Positions 37,224 to 46,618 of a DNA stretch of 64,000 nt are shown here, in pieces. The stretch is from positions 102,703 through 166,702 of the forward strand of contig NZ_NXLW01000003.1 of NCBI RefSeq assembly GCF_003364265.1, given 5' to 3'. Made by a program: the position numbers and the translations under genes. Position 1 is the stretch's first letter. The number at the start of each line of letters is the position of its first letter. This DNA comes from Helicobacter aurati. Lineage in GTDB: Bacteria; Campylobacterota; Campylobacteria; Campylobacterales; Helicobacteraceae. Under the pieces are notes generated by a model. The model saw only the letters and a list, made by a program, of their open reading frames with translations, was not told the origin of the DNA and searched no databases.

Positions 37224-38051
37224 TTAAAGAAACTCATAAAGAGAATTTGCATGCCGCATCCAATCCTCCAATTTATCCCATTCCTCTCTTTCAATATAAC
37301 CTTTTGCAAGAGCTATATTTTTCTCAAATTCTCGAATAGATTCTAAAAGATGCTTTCTGTTATGCTTAAAAATATCTCTCCAAGTGATAGGCGAACTTTT
37401 AGATAATCTACTCGTGTCGCGAAAGCCGCCGCCAATAAGAGCTAAAATATTTTCTGGTTTTTCTTGTGCCAATACGGTATTTGCAAGAGCAAAACTAAGA
37501 ATATGAGGCAAGTGTGAGATATAGGCAATATGCGCATCATGATTGCACGAATCCATTTTAATAATTTGCATACCAAGTGAAACAAAAATCTCCTTAGCAA
37601 AGCTTAATTGTAATTCGCCGCTCTGTTCAGTATCTGTAAGAATGACAATTTTATTTTTAAAGAGCCCCTTTTGTGCCGCTTTTGGTCCGCTATACTCAGT
37701 GCCGCTCATGGGATGTGCGCCAATGTAGTTTTTACGGATAGCTGGGTTAATGAGACTATGAATGAGGGATTTTGTGCTACCCATGTCAATAATTGTTTGA
37801 CTAGAGGATATGTTAACCAAATTATTAACTATTGTTGCGACAATATCGAGTGGAACAGCGATAAAGATTACAGCGCACGAAGAAATTTCCTCTAAACTCA
37901 CACATTCATCAACAAGTCCTAAATGAAGTGCTTGTTGTTCATGCAATGGCTTAGAATCGTAACCTAGAATACTTTGAAAAAGTCGAGTTTCTTTGAGTGC
38001 TAATCCTAAGGAACCGCCAATTAACCCTAGTCCAATGATACCAGCTTGCAT
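37224..38051 (-). CDS. tyrA: Prephenate dehydrogenase
   Basis: NAD-dependent oxidative decarboxylation of prephenate to 4-hydroxyphenylpyruvate in tyrosine synthesis. The 275-residue product begins QAGIIGLGLIGGSLGLALKE (Rossmann motif) and contains YDSKPLHEQQALHLGLVDE, DMGSTKS, GAHPMSGTEYSGP and HIAYISHLPHILSFALA. The ATG at 38051 follows AAAGGAATACT; a 15-codon longer frame has no ribosome binding site. There is no fused chorismate mutase domain. It faces mnmE convergently (20 bp apart). Confidence 0.93.
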   Translation of the reverse strand: MQAGIIGLGLIGGSLGLALKETRLFQSILGYDSKPLHEQQALHLGLVDECVSLEEISSCAVIFIAVPLDIVATIVNNLVNISSSQTIIDMGSTKSLIHSLINPAIRKNYIGAHPMSGTEYSGPKAAQKGLFKNKIVILTDTEQSGELQLSFAKEIFVSLGMQIIKMDSCNHDAHIAYISHLPHILSFALANTVLAQEKPENILALIGGGFRDTSRLSKSSPITWRDIFKHNRKHLLESIREFEKNIALAKGYIEREEWDKLEDWMRHANSLYEFL

Positions 38052-38181
38052 AGTATTCCTTTGTGGAGAATAAGAATTGTAAAATTTATGATTCAAAAAA
38101 TATTTGAAATTATAGAGTAGAATTATAACTCAATATATAGATTAGATGCAAAGACCGACAATCTATGAAAGGCAAATAGTC

Positions 38182-38793
38182 ATGTTCATTGCTCATACTT
38201 CTTTATTACGCACGCAGCTTTCTCATCCTAAGGATTCTTTCTGCAATATATCTTGTATATTCCTCACAATAGCAACATTCATTTTTACACTATCTTTTGC
38301 ATATTCACAAGAAACCAAAACACAACAAGAGAATGCGCAATCCTCTGATGATCTGACATTATTATTCCTTGACAACAAGAACATTACTATTGGCGATAAA
38401 CATGTTTTGCTTATTTTCAACAAAAACGAATGTTATTACTGTGAGATTTTAAAAACCAGCCTGATTGAAAATCCAACCATACATGGCTATTTAATATTAA
38501 ACTTTTCCACATATCTCATTAATATTAACTCTAAAACAAAACATAACATCCCTTATTTGAAACTTTCAGGCGTTAATTCCCTTGATATGGCAAAACTTTA
38601 CAAAATCACTGCATTACCATCAATGGTTTTTATCAGCACAGATTCCAAAGAAATTATGCGAATCGTTGGATTCCCTGGGGAAAGAAGGCTTATACGGATT
38701 TTAGAATTTGTTAATAACGATTTATGGAAGCAATTTGACACACAAAAAGATCGCATTGAAGGATTCCTAGAATATGAAGAAGACTCCCATTAA
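38182..38793 (+). CDS. Exported thioredoxin-like protein with CXXC
   Basis: Probable periplasmic thiol-disulfide protein, 203 residues. A hydrophobic export segment (about 24-42, CIFLTIATFIFTLSFAYS) is followed by a thioredoxin-like fold with the active-site motif NECYYCEIL (Cys84, Cys87) and the cis-proline element TALPSMVFI. The ATG at 38182 follows AAAGG. It stands before a second such protein and ccsBA, so a role in keeping apocytochrome c cysteines reduced is the natural inference. It resembles SoxW/DsbC-like thioredoxins rather than true DsbA. Confidence 0.8.
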   Translation: MFIAHTSLLRTQLSHPKDSFCNISCIFLTIATFIFTLSFAYSQETKTQQENAQSSDDLTLLFLDNKNITIGDKHVLLIFNKNECYYCEILKTSLIENPTIHGYLILNFSTYLININSKTKHNIPYLKLSGVNSLDMAKLYKITALPSMVFISTDSKEIMRIVGFPGERRLIRILEFVNNDLWKQFDTQKDRIEGFLEYEEDSH

Positions 38794-38862
38794 ATATTCA
38801 TATATTGCAACTCCCACAAACATTTCTTGACAACAATGTCCGAACCTTTTAAAGGAGAGATT

Positions 38863-39447
38863 ATGAACAAACAATCTTTTATTTGCGCTACCACGTGCGT
38901 AATTTTACCACTCTTAATTCTTGGATGCAAGGAGAGTAAAATCACTATTGGCGATGGCAATAACAACACGCAAACACTAGAAGAAATCAGCCAAAATATC
39001 GATACGGCGAGCTACAAAGGCTTAGAAGACGTTTTTAGTAATTCTGCACATATAGAATCCAAAAGCAAACCTATCATGTTAATTTTTGCTAAAAATAATT
39101 GCACTTATTGTGAAAGACTCAAAAACGATATTGCCAAAGACAGCTCTCTTAGAAACTTAATTAAAGAAAATTTTGTTTCATACTATATCAATACAAGCTA
39201 CAGCAAATCACATCAAGTAAGCTTCCTTAATAAAAATATGCCGACAGATTCTCTAGCTTTAACCTATCAATTGGAAGCTACTCCTCTTATCGTCTGGGTT
39301 GAACCTAATGGCAAGAAAATCCTTAGCCTACAAGGCTATGACAAAAAATATTTTGTTTCTATGCTCCATTTTATTGAAGAAAAAAAATATGCAGAAGAAG
39401 AAAATTTCGAAAAACGAATGCAGCTTTTCACTCAAACACTTAAATAA
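38863..39447 (+). CDS. Thioredoxin-fold lipoprotein with CXXC
   Basis: Predicted lipoprotein of 194 residues: signal segment VILPLLILGC with lipobox Cys22, then a thioredoxin fold with NNCTYCERL (Cys80, Cys83) and the cis-proline loop EATPLIVWV. The ATG at 38863 has a strong AAAGGAG site; an upstream in-frame ATG would place residues before the signal. It has the same fold as the gene 70 bp upstream but low sequence identity, so they may be an old duplication. It ends 18 bp before ccsBA, strongly suggesting cytochrome c maturation. Confidence 0.85.
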   Translation: MNKQSFICATTCVILPLLILGCKESKITIGDGNNNTQTLEEISQNIDTASYKGLEDVFSNSAHIESKSKPIMLIFAKNNCTYCERLKNDIAKDSSLRNLIKENFVSYYINTSYSKSHQVSFLNKNMPTDSLALTYQLEATPLIVWVEPNGKKILSLQGYDKKYFVSMLHFIEEKKYAEEENFEKRMQLFTQTLK

Positions 39448-39465
39448 TGGCACTAAGGAGCAATT

Positions 39466-42400
39466 ATGCGAAGGATAAAATTGCTTGTTACAAGCCTTTT
39501 TGCCTCTATGCCGTTAAGCATTTTTTTAATGGCACTTTATGCAGCCTGTATTGGCTGGGCTACATTTGTAGAAAGAGATTATGGCACTTTAGTAGCCAAT
39601 GATGTGATATACCATTCATGGTGGTTTGAACTGCTCAATGTGTGGTTACTTCTAAACATACTTGGTTGTCTTAGGCAAAGTATGAGAATCGGAGTAAAAA
39701 TAAGCATGCTTATTTTCCATTTTTCCTTTGTAATTATCATCATCGGTGCAGGAATAACAAGATTCTATGGTTTTGAAGGAAACTTAGTATTAAAAAATGG
39801 AGAAACTAGCTCATTTATTACTTCCACACAAAATTTCTTAAACGTGCTTGTAAGCAATGAACTTACCAATAACGCCACACCGCGAGATATAGAGCCACTT
39901 AATAGCTTTAAAGAAGGATTTGATATTACACTTAGCCCTTATATTAGATATTCTTCTTTTAATGTACAAAAAACAGTGTTTGACAAAACGTTATCCATCC
40001 GTTCAGTAGGCATTGTTAATTATTCTCTACAAGCACTTTATGCCAATGCTAGAGATTCAGACAAAGAACCAACAACGCAAGAAATTAGTGAAGCAAAAAA
40101 AGAAAATCACTATTTAGCAACCTTTGAAATTGAATATAATGGAATAAAAAAGCTCTTGCAAGTCTCCAATAGAGGAGAAATTGCCATTGAGAAGTTTGGC
40201 AATCGCTACATAACTTTATCATGGGGACCAAAGTCAATACTTCTGCCTTTTAGCATTACATTGCAAAAGTTTGAAGTTATTAATTATCCAGGTTCACAAA
40301 TGCCCTCAAGCTATGCTTCCTATGTAGAAATACATGATGAAGCAACAAAAGATACTTTTGAATACAAAATTTTTATGAATCATGTTTTGGATTTCAAGGG
40401 GTACCGCTTTTTTCAATCTAGCTACACAACCGATGTTGATGAGCAAAGAAAAATGATTTATACAGGCACTGTCTTATCGGTCAATAATGACCCTGGTAAG
40501 ATTCTCACATATATTGGCTATACACTTTTGATTCTAGGTGCAATTTGGCTTTTATTCGATAAAGACTCGCGATTTAAACAATTAAGCGACTTTGTGCGCC
40601 AACAAAAAGTACTACTCTTTCTTATCGGGATAATGATTATTAGCTCTGTACAACCTACTCTCGCTAAAGCTACCGATAAACAGCATTTAGATTCTGATGG
40701 CATAGTAGCAAAACAGCAAATCCAAACATTTATGCAGTATTTTGACGAGCTAGCACAAAAGCAACAAGAACTAGCCCCTCTCCTCAATGATACAAGCCAA
40801 GAAGCAATCCAAAGACATCTCGAATCGCTAAAACATGTCCCGCAAGAATATTTAGAAGACTTTGCCAAACTACAAATACAAGGTATGGATGGACATATCA
40901 AAATTATGGATACATACAGCAACGAAGTAATCCGCAAAATTGTAGAATCTTCAACGTTTCGCGGATTAGAACACAATCAATTTCTCATAGGACTTATTGC
41001 TTTGCCGCAAGACATGGCAAAACTACGTTTTATTCATGTCAAAAATGCTCAAATTCTTAAAATACTAGGAGTTACACAAAGCAGCTTCGTCTCATTTAAT
41101 GACTTATTTGTTGCAGATTCTTTGCCAGATATTTATGCTTATGCGGCTTTTCCCACTGAAGAACTTTTAGAGAAATTTAAACAAGGCTATAAACTCTATC
41201 ACTTTGTCATCACAGCAAGCAAAAAATCTGAAGCCGAACGTAATGAATTTGATAAGCAAATCCTCAAGCTGCATGACAAAATGGACTATTTAATGCCTTT
41301 TTCTATCTGGAATTATTTAAGAATATTCCCGAATCCAGATAACATTCAACGAGATTCCAAACAAGCACAAAACAACACTATTGGCAAAGCAAATAGAGAC
41401 TTGCAACAAACAAATATAGACCCTGATACATTTCATAAACTGCATACTTGGCAAGCATTAGGCAATCCTTTTTTACTCAAGGACCCCTTACTCATTTATT
41501 TCTATAATAGCCTTGTAACGAGCTTGCAACAAGGCATTTTGCAAGATGATTGGAGTAGGCTTCCTCAAGCTTTACGCGCAATACATGATTATCAAGAAAG
41601 AAGTGCGGGAATCTTATATTTAGATTCTATGCGGGTAAAATCCGAATTATTTTTAAACAAAACAGATATTTTTCCTGTTTCACAATATTTTTATTTGCTA
41701 TTAGGCATGCTACTTTTCTTTATTGCTTTGATTGCCATCATTACCAATAAGAAAATTCCACAATGGCTAGGTAAAACTTTGCATGCTATGCTATTACTTG
41801 TATTCCTCGCACATACCGTAGGACTTCTTTTGCGTTGGTATATTGGAGGACATGCTCCTTGGAGCAACGCCTACGAGTCTATGCTATATATTGCATGGGC
41901 AAGTGCTCTTTCTGGAATCATTATTCTACGAAAGTCTCTTTTTGCGCTATGTGGATCAAGCTTTTTAGCTGGACTAGCTTTAACCGTTGCGCATTGGGGG
42001 TTTATGGATCCACAAATCGGGAACTTGCAACCCGTATTGCAATCCTACTGGCTTAATATCCATGTTGCAGTGATTGTTGCAAGCTATGGATTCTTGGGGT
42101 TATCATTAATGCTAGGAATTATAAACCTCATTTTATTTATATTTAGAAGCCCTAATCGCAGCCAAATTGATACCTCAATTCTCTCATTGAGCGCGATTAA
42201 TGAAATGAGCATGATTGTGGGTGTACTCATGCTAAGTGCTGGAACATTTTTAGGTGGTGTATGGGCGAATGAATCTTGGGGAAGATATTGGAGCTGGGAT
42301 TCTAAAGAAACATGGTCTCTAGTTTCTATTGGAGTCTATGCCTGTGTCTTGCATATTAGACTATTAAAACCTGTCTATATTGTATTCCTCTTTAATGTGA

Positions 42401-42606
42401 TGTCTGTATTGGCATTTTATAGCATTATCATGACATATTTTGGTGTGAATTACTATTTAGCAACAGGCTTACACTCCTATGCACGAGGCGATGTACAAAA
42501 TGAAATAAATATTCGTCTTTTTATCTGTATGGGACTTACTTTGTTGCTTATTGTTTCTGCATTTATGAAAAGAAAGTTACTTTATACTAAAGATTTGTAT
42601 GATTAA
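39466..42606 (+). CDS. ccsBA: Fused cytochrome c biogenesis protein CcsBA (system II)
   Basis: System II haem exporter and cytochrome c synthetase; attaches haem to CXXCH motifs of apocytochromes in the periplasm. The 1046-residue protein begins with the CcsB (ResB) part (membrane helices near 10-35, 50-70, 80-105 and 345-365 with a periplasmic domain between), continues through a long periplasmic linker and ends with the CcsA part: helices from about 745 and the haem-binding WWD segment GRYWSWDSKETWSLVS (about 945). Conserved periplasmic histidines are present. Start follows TAAGGAGC. The fused form is typical of Helicobacter (HP0378). Confidence 0.94.
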   Translation: MRRIKLLVTSLFASMPLSIFLMALYAACIGWATFVERDYGTLVANDVIYHSWWFELLNVWLLLNILGCLRQSMRIGVKISMLIFHFSFVIIIIGAGITRFYGFEGNLVLKNGETSSFITSTQNFLNVLVSNELTNNATPRDIEPLNSFKEGFDITLSPYIRYSSFNVQKTVFDKTLSIRSVGIVNYSLQALYANARDSDKEPTTQEISEAKKENHYLATFEIEYNGIKKLLQVSNRGEIAIEKFGNRYITLSWGPKSILLPFSITLQKFEVINYPGSQMPSSYASYVEIHDEATKDTFEYKIFMNHVLDFKGYRFFQSSYTTDVDEQRKMIYTGTVLSVNNDPGKILTYIGYTLLILGAIWLLFDKDSRFKQLSDFVRQQKVLLFLIGIMIISSVQPTLAKATDKQHLDSDGIVAKQQIQTFMQYFDELAQKQQELAPLLNDTSQEAIQRHLESLKHVPQEYLEDFAKLQIQGMDGHIKIMDTYSNEVIRKIVESSTFRGLEHNQFLIGLIALPQDMAKLRFIHVKNAQILKILGVTQSSFVSFNDLFVADSLPDIYAYAAFPTEELLEKFKQGYKLYHFVITASKKSEAERNEFDKQILKLHDKMDYLMPFSIWNYLRIFPNPDNIQRDSKQAQNNTIGKANRDLQQTNIDPDTFHKLHTWQALGNPFLLKDPLLIYFYNSLVTSLQQGILQDDWSRLPQALRAIHDYQERSAGILYLDSMRVKSELFLNKTDIFPVSQYFYLLLGMLLFFIALIAIITNKKIPQWLGKTLHAMLLLVFLAHTVGLLLRWYIGGHAPWSNAYESMLYIAWASALSGIIILRKSLFALCGSSFLAGLALTVAHWGFMDPQIGNLQPVLQSYWLNIHVAVIVASYGFLGLSLMLGIINLILFIFRSPNRSQIDTSILSLSAINEMSMIVGVLMLSAGTFLGGVWANESWGRYWSWDSKETWSLVSIGVYACVLHIRLLKPVYIVFLFNVMSVLAFYSIIMTYFGVNYYLATGLHSYARGDVQNEINIRLFICMGLTLLLIVSAFMKRKLLYTKDLYD

Positions 42607-42971
42607 ATACATCGAGATTCGATAAAGTAGCAAAGCCTTGCGCTTACAAACTCGCTATTTTTTGCTCATGCTTGGGCAGGGGTTAAGCGGCTCTTTTATT
42701 TCATTGCTTAACGTTGCTACGCACAAGTGCATTTCGATTTAAATGAGAATCAAATGGTGTCAATGGCGTTTTATAGCAATGTATTCGCCCTTGTTTTTCT
42801 CGGATTGTTGTATAAAACCATTTGATTCTATATTGCTCTATTCCGAATCTGACGGACACTATTGTAATATGATAATATGTAGCAATTTTGCTTTTATATT
42901 AAGGCTTAAGAACTACATCTATTTGTCGAATCTCCGCCGAACAGATAACAAAAAACGCTGTACTGCATTGA
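42607..42971. other. Intergenic region with nested inverted repeats
   Basis: No convincing gene in 365 bp between convergent ccsBA and dapF. It has nested arms: GTAGCAA (42627-42633) with TTGCTAC (42714-42720), and inside these GTTAAGC (42682-42688) with GCTTAAC (42706-42712). The block is GC-richer than its surroundings. It could be a terminator region for both genes or the remains of a repeat; a related string occurs at 50109-50127. Confidence 0.5.
42626..42645 (+). repeat. Short intergenic repeat, copy 1
   Basis: AGTAGCAAAGCCTTGCGCTT resembles 50109-50127 (AGTAGCAAAACCTTAGCTT), with two substitutions and one indel. Both copies are in gaps between genes. Only two copies were noticed. Confidence 0.35.
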
Positions 42972-43763
42972 TTAATTAATCACACAATCGCATATTTTTT
43001 TTGCAATACCGCTGCAATATATTTCATTATCAATGCAACTAACTTTCAATTTCTCCTTACTTGGAGGAACAAGAATACCTTCTTGTGCAAAATCGCCTAT
43101 GCAGACATAAACAGCACTTGCTCCAGTACCACAAGCTTGAGTAACAGCTTCTATACCGCGCTCATAAGTTGCATAATAGGTTATATGGGAATCTCTAAAG
43201 GCAATATTGACATTGGCATTATATTTATGTCGCAATTGCGCAAGAAATTGGGTGTCTGCAACCAAAGTGTAATAATCTTTCATAGAGGAAACTAAGCACA
43301 CTAGATGCGGAATTGTTATCTCAATCAATTCAAACTCATAGACATTGTTTTTTCTGTATTCTACAAAATTCCCTTTGATACTATACCCGCCCAATTTACT
43401 TTGAATATAGGCTTCTTGTGCATTAAGAATCTCTTGAATTTCAGTTGTGATGATGCCAGCCTTACTAAGAAAATTATGTCTATTGGAAGCTAAATTATTA
43501 TGATACGCATAAAGACTCACCGCACGACTAGCATTCCCGCACATATTTGCAACACTTCCATCTGAATTATAAAACTCCCATTTATATGAGGCTTCTACAT
43601 TGCTTTCGGCTATTGATAGTGGCAACAATACGACCAAACCATCAGCCCCTATACCATGGAATCTATTACAAAGACGTACAGCCATTTCGCTTCGATTGGC
43701 AGAAATAAAACTATGAAATATTAAGAAATCATTGCCGCTTGCACAATATTTACTAAGTAACAT
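42972..43763 (-). CDS. dapF: Diaminopimelate epimerase
   Basis: Interconverts LL- and meso-diaminopimelate for lysine and peptidoglycan synthesis, using two cysteines without cofactor. The 263-residue product has KYCASGNDFLIF at the start, FYNSDGSVANMCGNASRAV (first catalytic Cys, about 78) and VTQACGTGASAVYV (second catalytic Cys, about 210). The start has a TAAGGAAAAG site. Together with dapE at 57-58.5 kb it supplies the meso-DAP used downstream by MraY's pathway. Slightly divergent in the middle but both active-site motifs are intact. Confidence 0.94.
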   Translation of the reverse strand: MLLSKYCASGNDFLIFHSFISANRSEMAVRLCNRFHGIGADGLVVLLPLSIAESNVEASYKWEFYNSDGSVANMCGNASRAVSLYAYHNNLASNRHNFLSKAGIITTEIQEILNAQEAYIQSKLGGYSIKGNFVEYRKNNVYEFELIEITIPHLVCLVSSMKDYYTLVADTQFLAQLRHKYNANVNIAFRDSHITYYATYERGIEAVTQACGTGASAVYVCIGDFAQEGILVPPSKEKLKVSCIDNEIYCSGIAKKICDCVIN

Positions 43764-43868
43764 CTCTTTTCCTTATCGCTACTATATTTTAACACGATAT
43801 TTATGCTATTTGCTAGATATTAAGCAATTTTATCTATAATTTGCACATTTTTGTTTATCGAGCGTAAT

Positions 43869-45890
43869 ATGACTACGAATAACATGCCCCCATGGGATAT
43901 AAATGAACAACACAAGAATCCTATTGACATCAAAATGCCCTTTGTCATGCCAAGGGGTATTTTTGACGAAGTGAATCCCCCTACACCGCAAACCGAACCG
44001 GCACATATTAATATCACAGAAATAACCACAAAAGACACTGCAAGCTCCGCTACTATCACGACAACAACGACACATAACGACACGATAGGCAATAGCGTAA
44101 CATCAAATGACTCATATAGCCAATCTTGCCACACAAAGAATATCGCGCTTGCTATAAAATACAGACCCAAACTATTCTCTGAACTCATTGGGCAGGAGAG
44201 TGTTACGCGCACTCTTTCCTTGGCACTTGCCACACAAAGAATTTCGCATGCCTATCTCTTTAGCGGTCTTCGTGGTAGCGGAAAGACTTCTTCAGCCCGT
44301 ATTTTTGCACGTTGTTTGCAATGTCAAAAAGGCATAAGCTCAAAACCGTGCGGAATATGCCCAAGCTGTAAGTCGGCATTGCAAGGGAATAATCTCGACA
44401 TTGTGGAATTAGATGGCGCAAGTAATAGAAAAATCGATGATATTCGTGAAATCATTGAACAAACCAAATACAAACCGAGCATTGGAAGATTCAAAATATT
44501 TATTATTGATGAAGTACACATGCTAACTAAAGAGTCGTTTAACTCTTTACTTAAAACGCTTGAAGAACCTCCTAGCTATGTTAAGTTTATTCTAGCAACC
44601 ACCGACCCACTAAAAGTCCCGCCCACTATTCTTAGCAGAACGCAACATTTCCGATTCAGAAAGATTCCAACAAATACGTTAAAAAATCACCTTATCGCTA
44701 TTCTTAAACAAGAACAGATTCTCTATGATGAAGCAAGTATTGATATGATTGTTCGTAACGGGCATGGCAGCGTCCGTGATACTCTTACCTTGCTTGATCA
44801 GGCAATTATTTTTTGTCAAAATCATTTAAACGCCCAGAAGCTAGCAGATATGTTAGGCGCGCTTGATTTGCAAAGTTTTAATGTCCTCTTTCATGCTTTA
44901 TTGCAGAAAAATAAACAAGAATGCTTGCGCTTTGTTAGTTCCCTTGATGATTATGAAGTTGAAATGGTGTTAGATTCTCTTAGCGTATATATCAAAGAAC
45001 AATTGATACAAGATAAGATTATGCCTGTCATGGCTATGCGATATGCAAATATCATTGCAGATTCTAAAGTGTTACTACAACTTGATTGCGATAGTGATTT
45101 TTGCTTATTGCTAACAATATTAAAAATGCTCGAGGCGCAAAAAATACATGACATAGAATCTAGCATTGCACAACTAGAATCTAATGCAAACTTCTACCGT
45201 GAACTTGAAACAGCCAAAGACGTCGCTACGGTTGCACAACCAACCAACAAACCAAGCCCCATAATGAAACCGCTAGATTTCACAGAGGCAAATGCTAAGT
45301 CTCATCAAGACGCTCAAGTTGGTATCTCTACTAATAGAATATCAAACGTCACTGCCCCAGCAGATTTAGAAACAGAATCTCCCAATAACACAGATTCTAC
45401 TCTTTCAATAGCAAAGCAGCAATATGCGCAAATGTTGGAGGCAATTAGTCAAAGGGATTTCACCACGGGAGAAATTTTTGAGAAACATATTGTTTTTGAA
45501 AAACTAGATTCTTCTTTTCTCTATCTGACTGCCTATACAACTGAGAAACAAAATCTCACTTTGCGACATGCCTACAAAGGTATTATGGACATTACACAAC
45601 ATATTTTTGGTCCAAATATCAAGATAAAAGTCGATAAAAAAGCCCCTCATTTACATCCATCTCTAGCACAAATGCAAGCAGATTCTGCAGTTATGCCTAC
45701 CAACACGTCCGCATTGGATTCTGTATCCAACAACATTACAGAGGCAATAGAATCAGAATCTAAGCCCCCCAAAGAAGTCAATATCACCGAAAATACATTA
45801 CAAGATTTTATGAAAGAAAATCAAAAGATTCTAGGAACAATCAAGAATGAATTAGACATTAATGCAATAAAACTTGTGGATTATAAATAA
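43869..45890 (+). CDS. dnaX: DNA polymerase III subunit gamma/tau
   Basis: ATPase of the clamp loader that places the sliding clamp on DNA. After an unusual Thr-rich N-terminal stretch of about 90 residues comes the family core: IALAIKYRPKLFSELIGQE, LFSGLRGSGKTSSARIFA (Walker A), the zinc-binding cysteines CLQCQKGI...CGICPSC, IIDEVHMLTKESFNSLLK (Walker B) and LSRTQHFRFRKI (sensor/arginine). The C-terminal third is low-complexity plus a tau-like end. An ATG at 43869 is preferred to a TTG 18 bp earlier. 673 residues; stop overlaps the next start. Confidence 0.94.
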   Translation: MTTNNMPPWDINEQHKNPIDIKMPFVMPRGIFDEVNPPTPQTEPAHINITEITTKDTASSATITTTTTHNDTIGNSVTSNDSYSQSCHTKNIALAIKYRPKLFSELIGQESVTRTLSLALATQRISHAYLFSGLRGSGKTSSARIFARCLQCQKGISSKPCGICPSCKSALQGNNLDIVELDGASNRKIDDIREIIEQTKYKPSIGRFKIFIIDEVHMLTKESFNSLLKTLEEPPSYVKFILATTDPLKVPPTILSRTQHFRFRKIPTNTLKNHLIAILKQEQILYDEASIDMIVRNGHGSVRDTLTLLDQAIIFCQNHLNAQKLADMLGALDLQSFNVLFHALLQKNKQECLRFVSSLDDYEVEMVLDSLSVYIKEQLIQDKIMPVMAMRYANIIADSKVLLQLDCDSDFCLLLTILKMLEAQKIHDIESSIAQLESNANFYRELETAKDVATVAQPTNKPSPIMKPLDFTEANAKSHQDAQVGISTNRISNVTAPADLETESPNNTDSTLSIAKQQYAQMLEAISQRDFTTGEIFEKHIVFEKLDSSFLYLTAYTTEKQNLTLRHAYKGIMDITQHIFGPNIKIKVDKKAPHLHPSLAQMQADSAVMPTNTSALDSVSNNITEAIESESKPPKEVNITENTLQDFMKENQKILGTIKNELDINAIKLVDYK

Positions 45891-46612
45891 TGCCTTATCT
45901 AGCTTTCTATCTTATATTTCTTTGTCTGCTGCAAGCTAGTGAAACTTCTCTCTACGACACACAGCCTGCGGATTCTGTGCAATATAACGCTCAAGTTCCC
46001 AATGAAATACAACAAACATCTCCTGAACAAATCCAATGGATTCGCAAGGAATATAAAGGCAATCCTGCGCAAAGCGATATGTTATATTATCAACAAAGAG
46101 AAGCACAAAAAGCCATACAAAAGGACTCTAGCCTACAAATACCTGCCGAACGTACTCCAGAGATAGAACAAATAGCCGAAAGCCCGTGGCATGAGTTTGT
46201 TGTTTCTTATGTGTTTAAGCTTGTTAATGACGCTCCTTATGGGGAATCCTATAAAATCGCTGTGCCACTTGTCTCTAAAGCACACGGCAAGCAAATAGCA
46301 AAAGCCTGTGAGATTCCAACAAAAGAAACTTATTATTCCTTAACACTCTACCCTTTCTATACAGAATCACAAACCAAAGCAAGTATCAAAAAACAAACGC
46401 AGCATAAGCTATACGACTTTTTGCGAGAATATAAAAACGATGTGCTTTTATGTCTAATACAACATAATGCAATGATTGATGATACAAGTCTTACTATTAA
46501 TTTAGAATCTCGCACGAAGACAATTGCTAGTTTACGCGCTCATCTCCTTGCGCGTTTTAGTGGCGGTGTCTTAATGCTGAATATCCTTGAAATGCGGGAG
46601 AATAGATTCTAA
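45890..46612 (+). CDS. Uncharacterised exported protein coupled to dnaX
   Basis: A 240-residue protein whose ATG overlaps the dnaX stop (TAATG), so its translation is probably coupled. MPYLAFYLIFLCLLQASET is a good signal peptide; the mature part is polar and charged with LYDFLREYKNDVLLCLIQ near the C-terminal half. I recognise no domain. It ends 6 bp from a convergent glycosyltransferase gene. A periplasmic location is inferred; function unknown. Confidence 0.72.
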   Translation: MPYLAFYLIFLCLLQASETSLYDTQPADSVQYNAQVPNEIQQTSPEQIQWIRKEYKGNPAQSDMLYYQQREAQKAIQKDSSLQIPAERTPEIEQIAESPWHEFVVSYVFKLVNDAPYGESYKIAVPLVSKAHGKQIAKACEIPTKETYYSLTLYPFYTESQTKASIKKQTQHKLYDFLREYKNDVLLCLIQHNAMIDDTSLTINLESRTKTIASLRAHLLARFSGGVLMLNILEMRENRF

Positions 46613-46618
46613 GGAAAG

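Noticed and set aside
40518..40976. 152-codon open frame on the minus strand inside ccsBA
   Set aside because: It is antisense to a well-supported gene, is rich in Cys and Ser as expected from complement of AT-rich coding DNA, and has no ribosome binding site or known domain.
42743..42979. 78-codon frame in the ccsBA-dapF gap
   Set aside because: No ribosome binding site, Cys/Phe/Ile-rich translation typical of non-coding AT-rich DNA, and it runs into the end of dapF.
45636..45641. A6 run in dnaX that could give a -1 frameshift and a short gamma form
   Set aside because: AAA AAA GCC in the frame is slippery and a -1 shift meets a TAG after eight codons, but it is near the end of the gene (codon 590 of 673), not after the ATPase part, and no stimulatory hairpin or Shine-Dalgarno-like element is evident.
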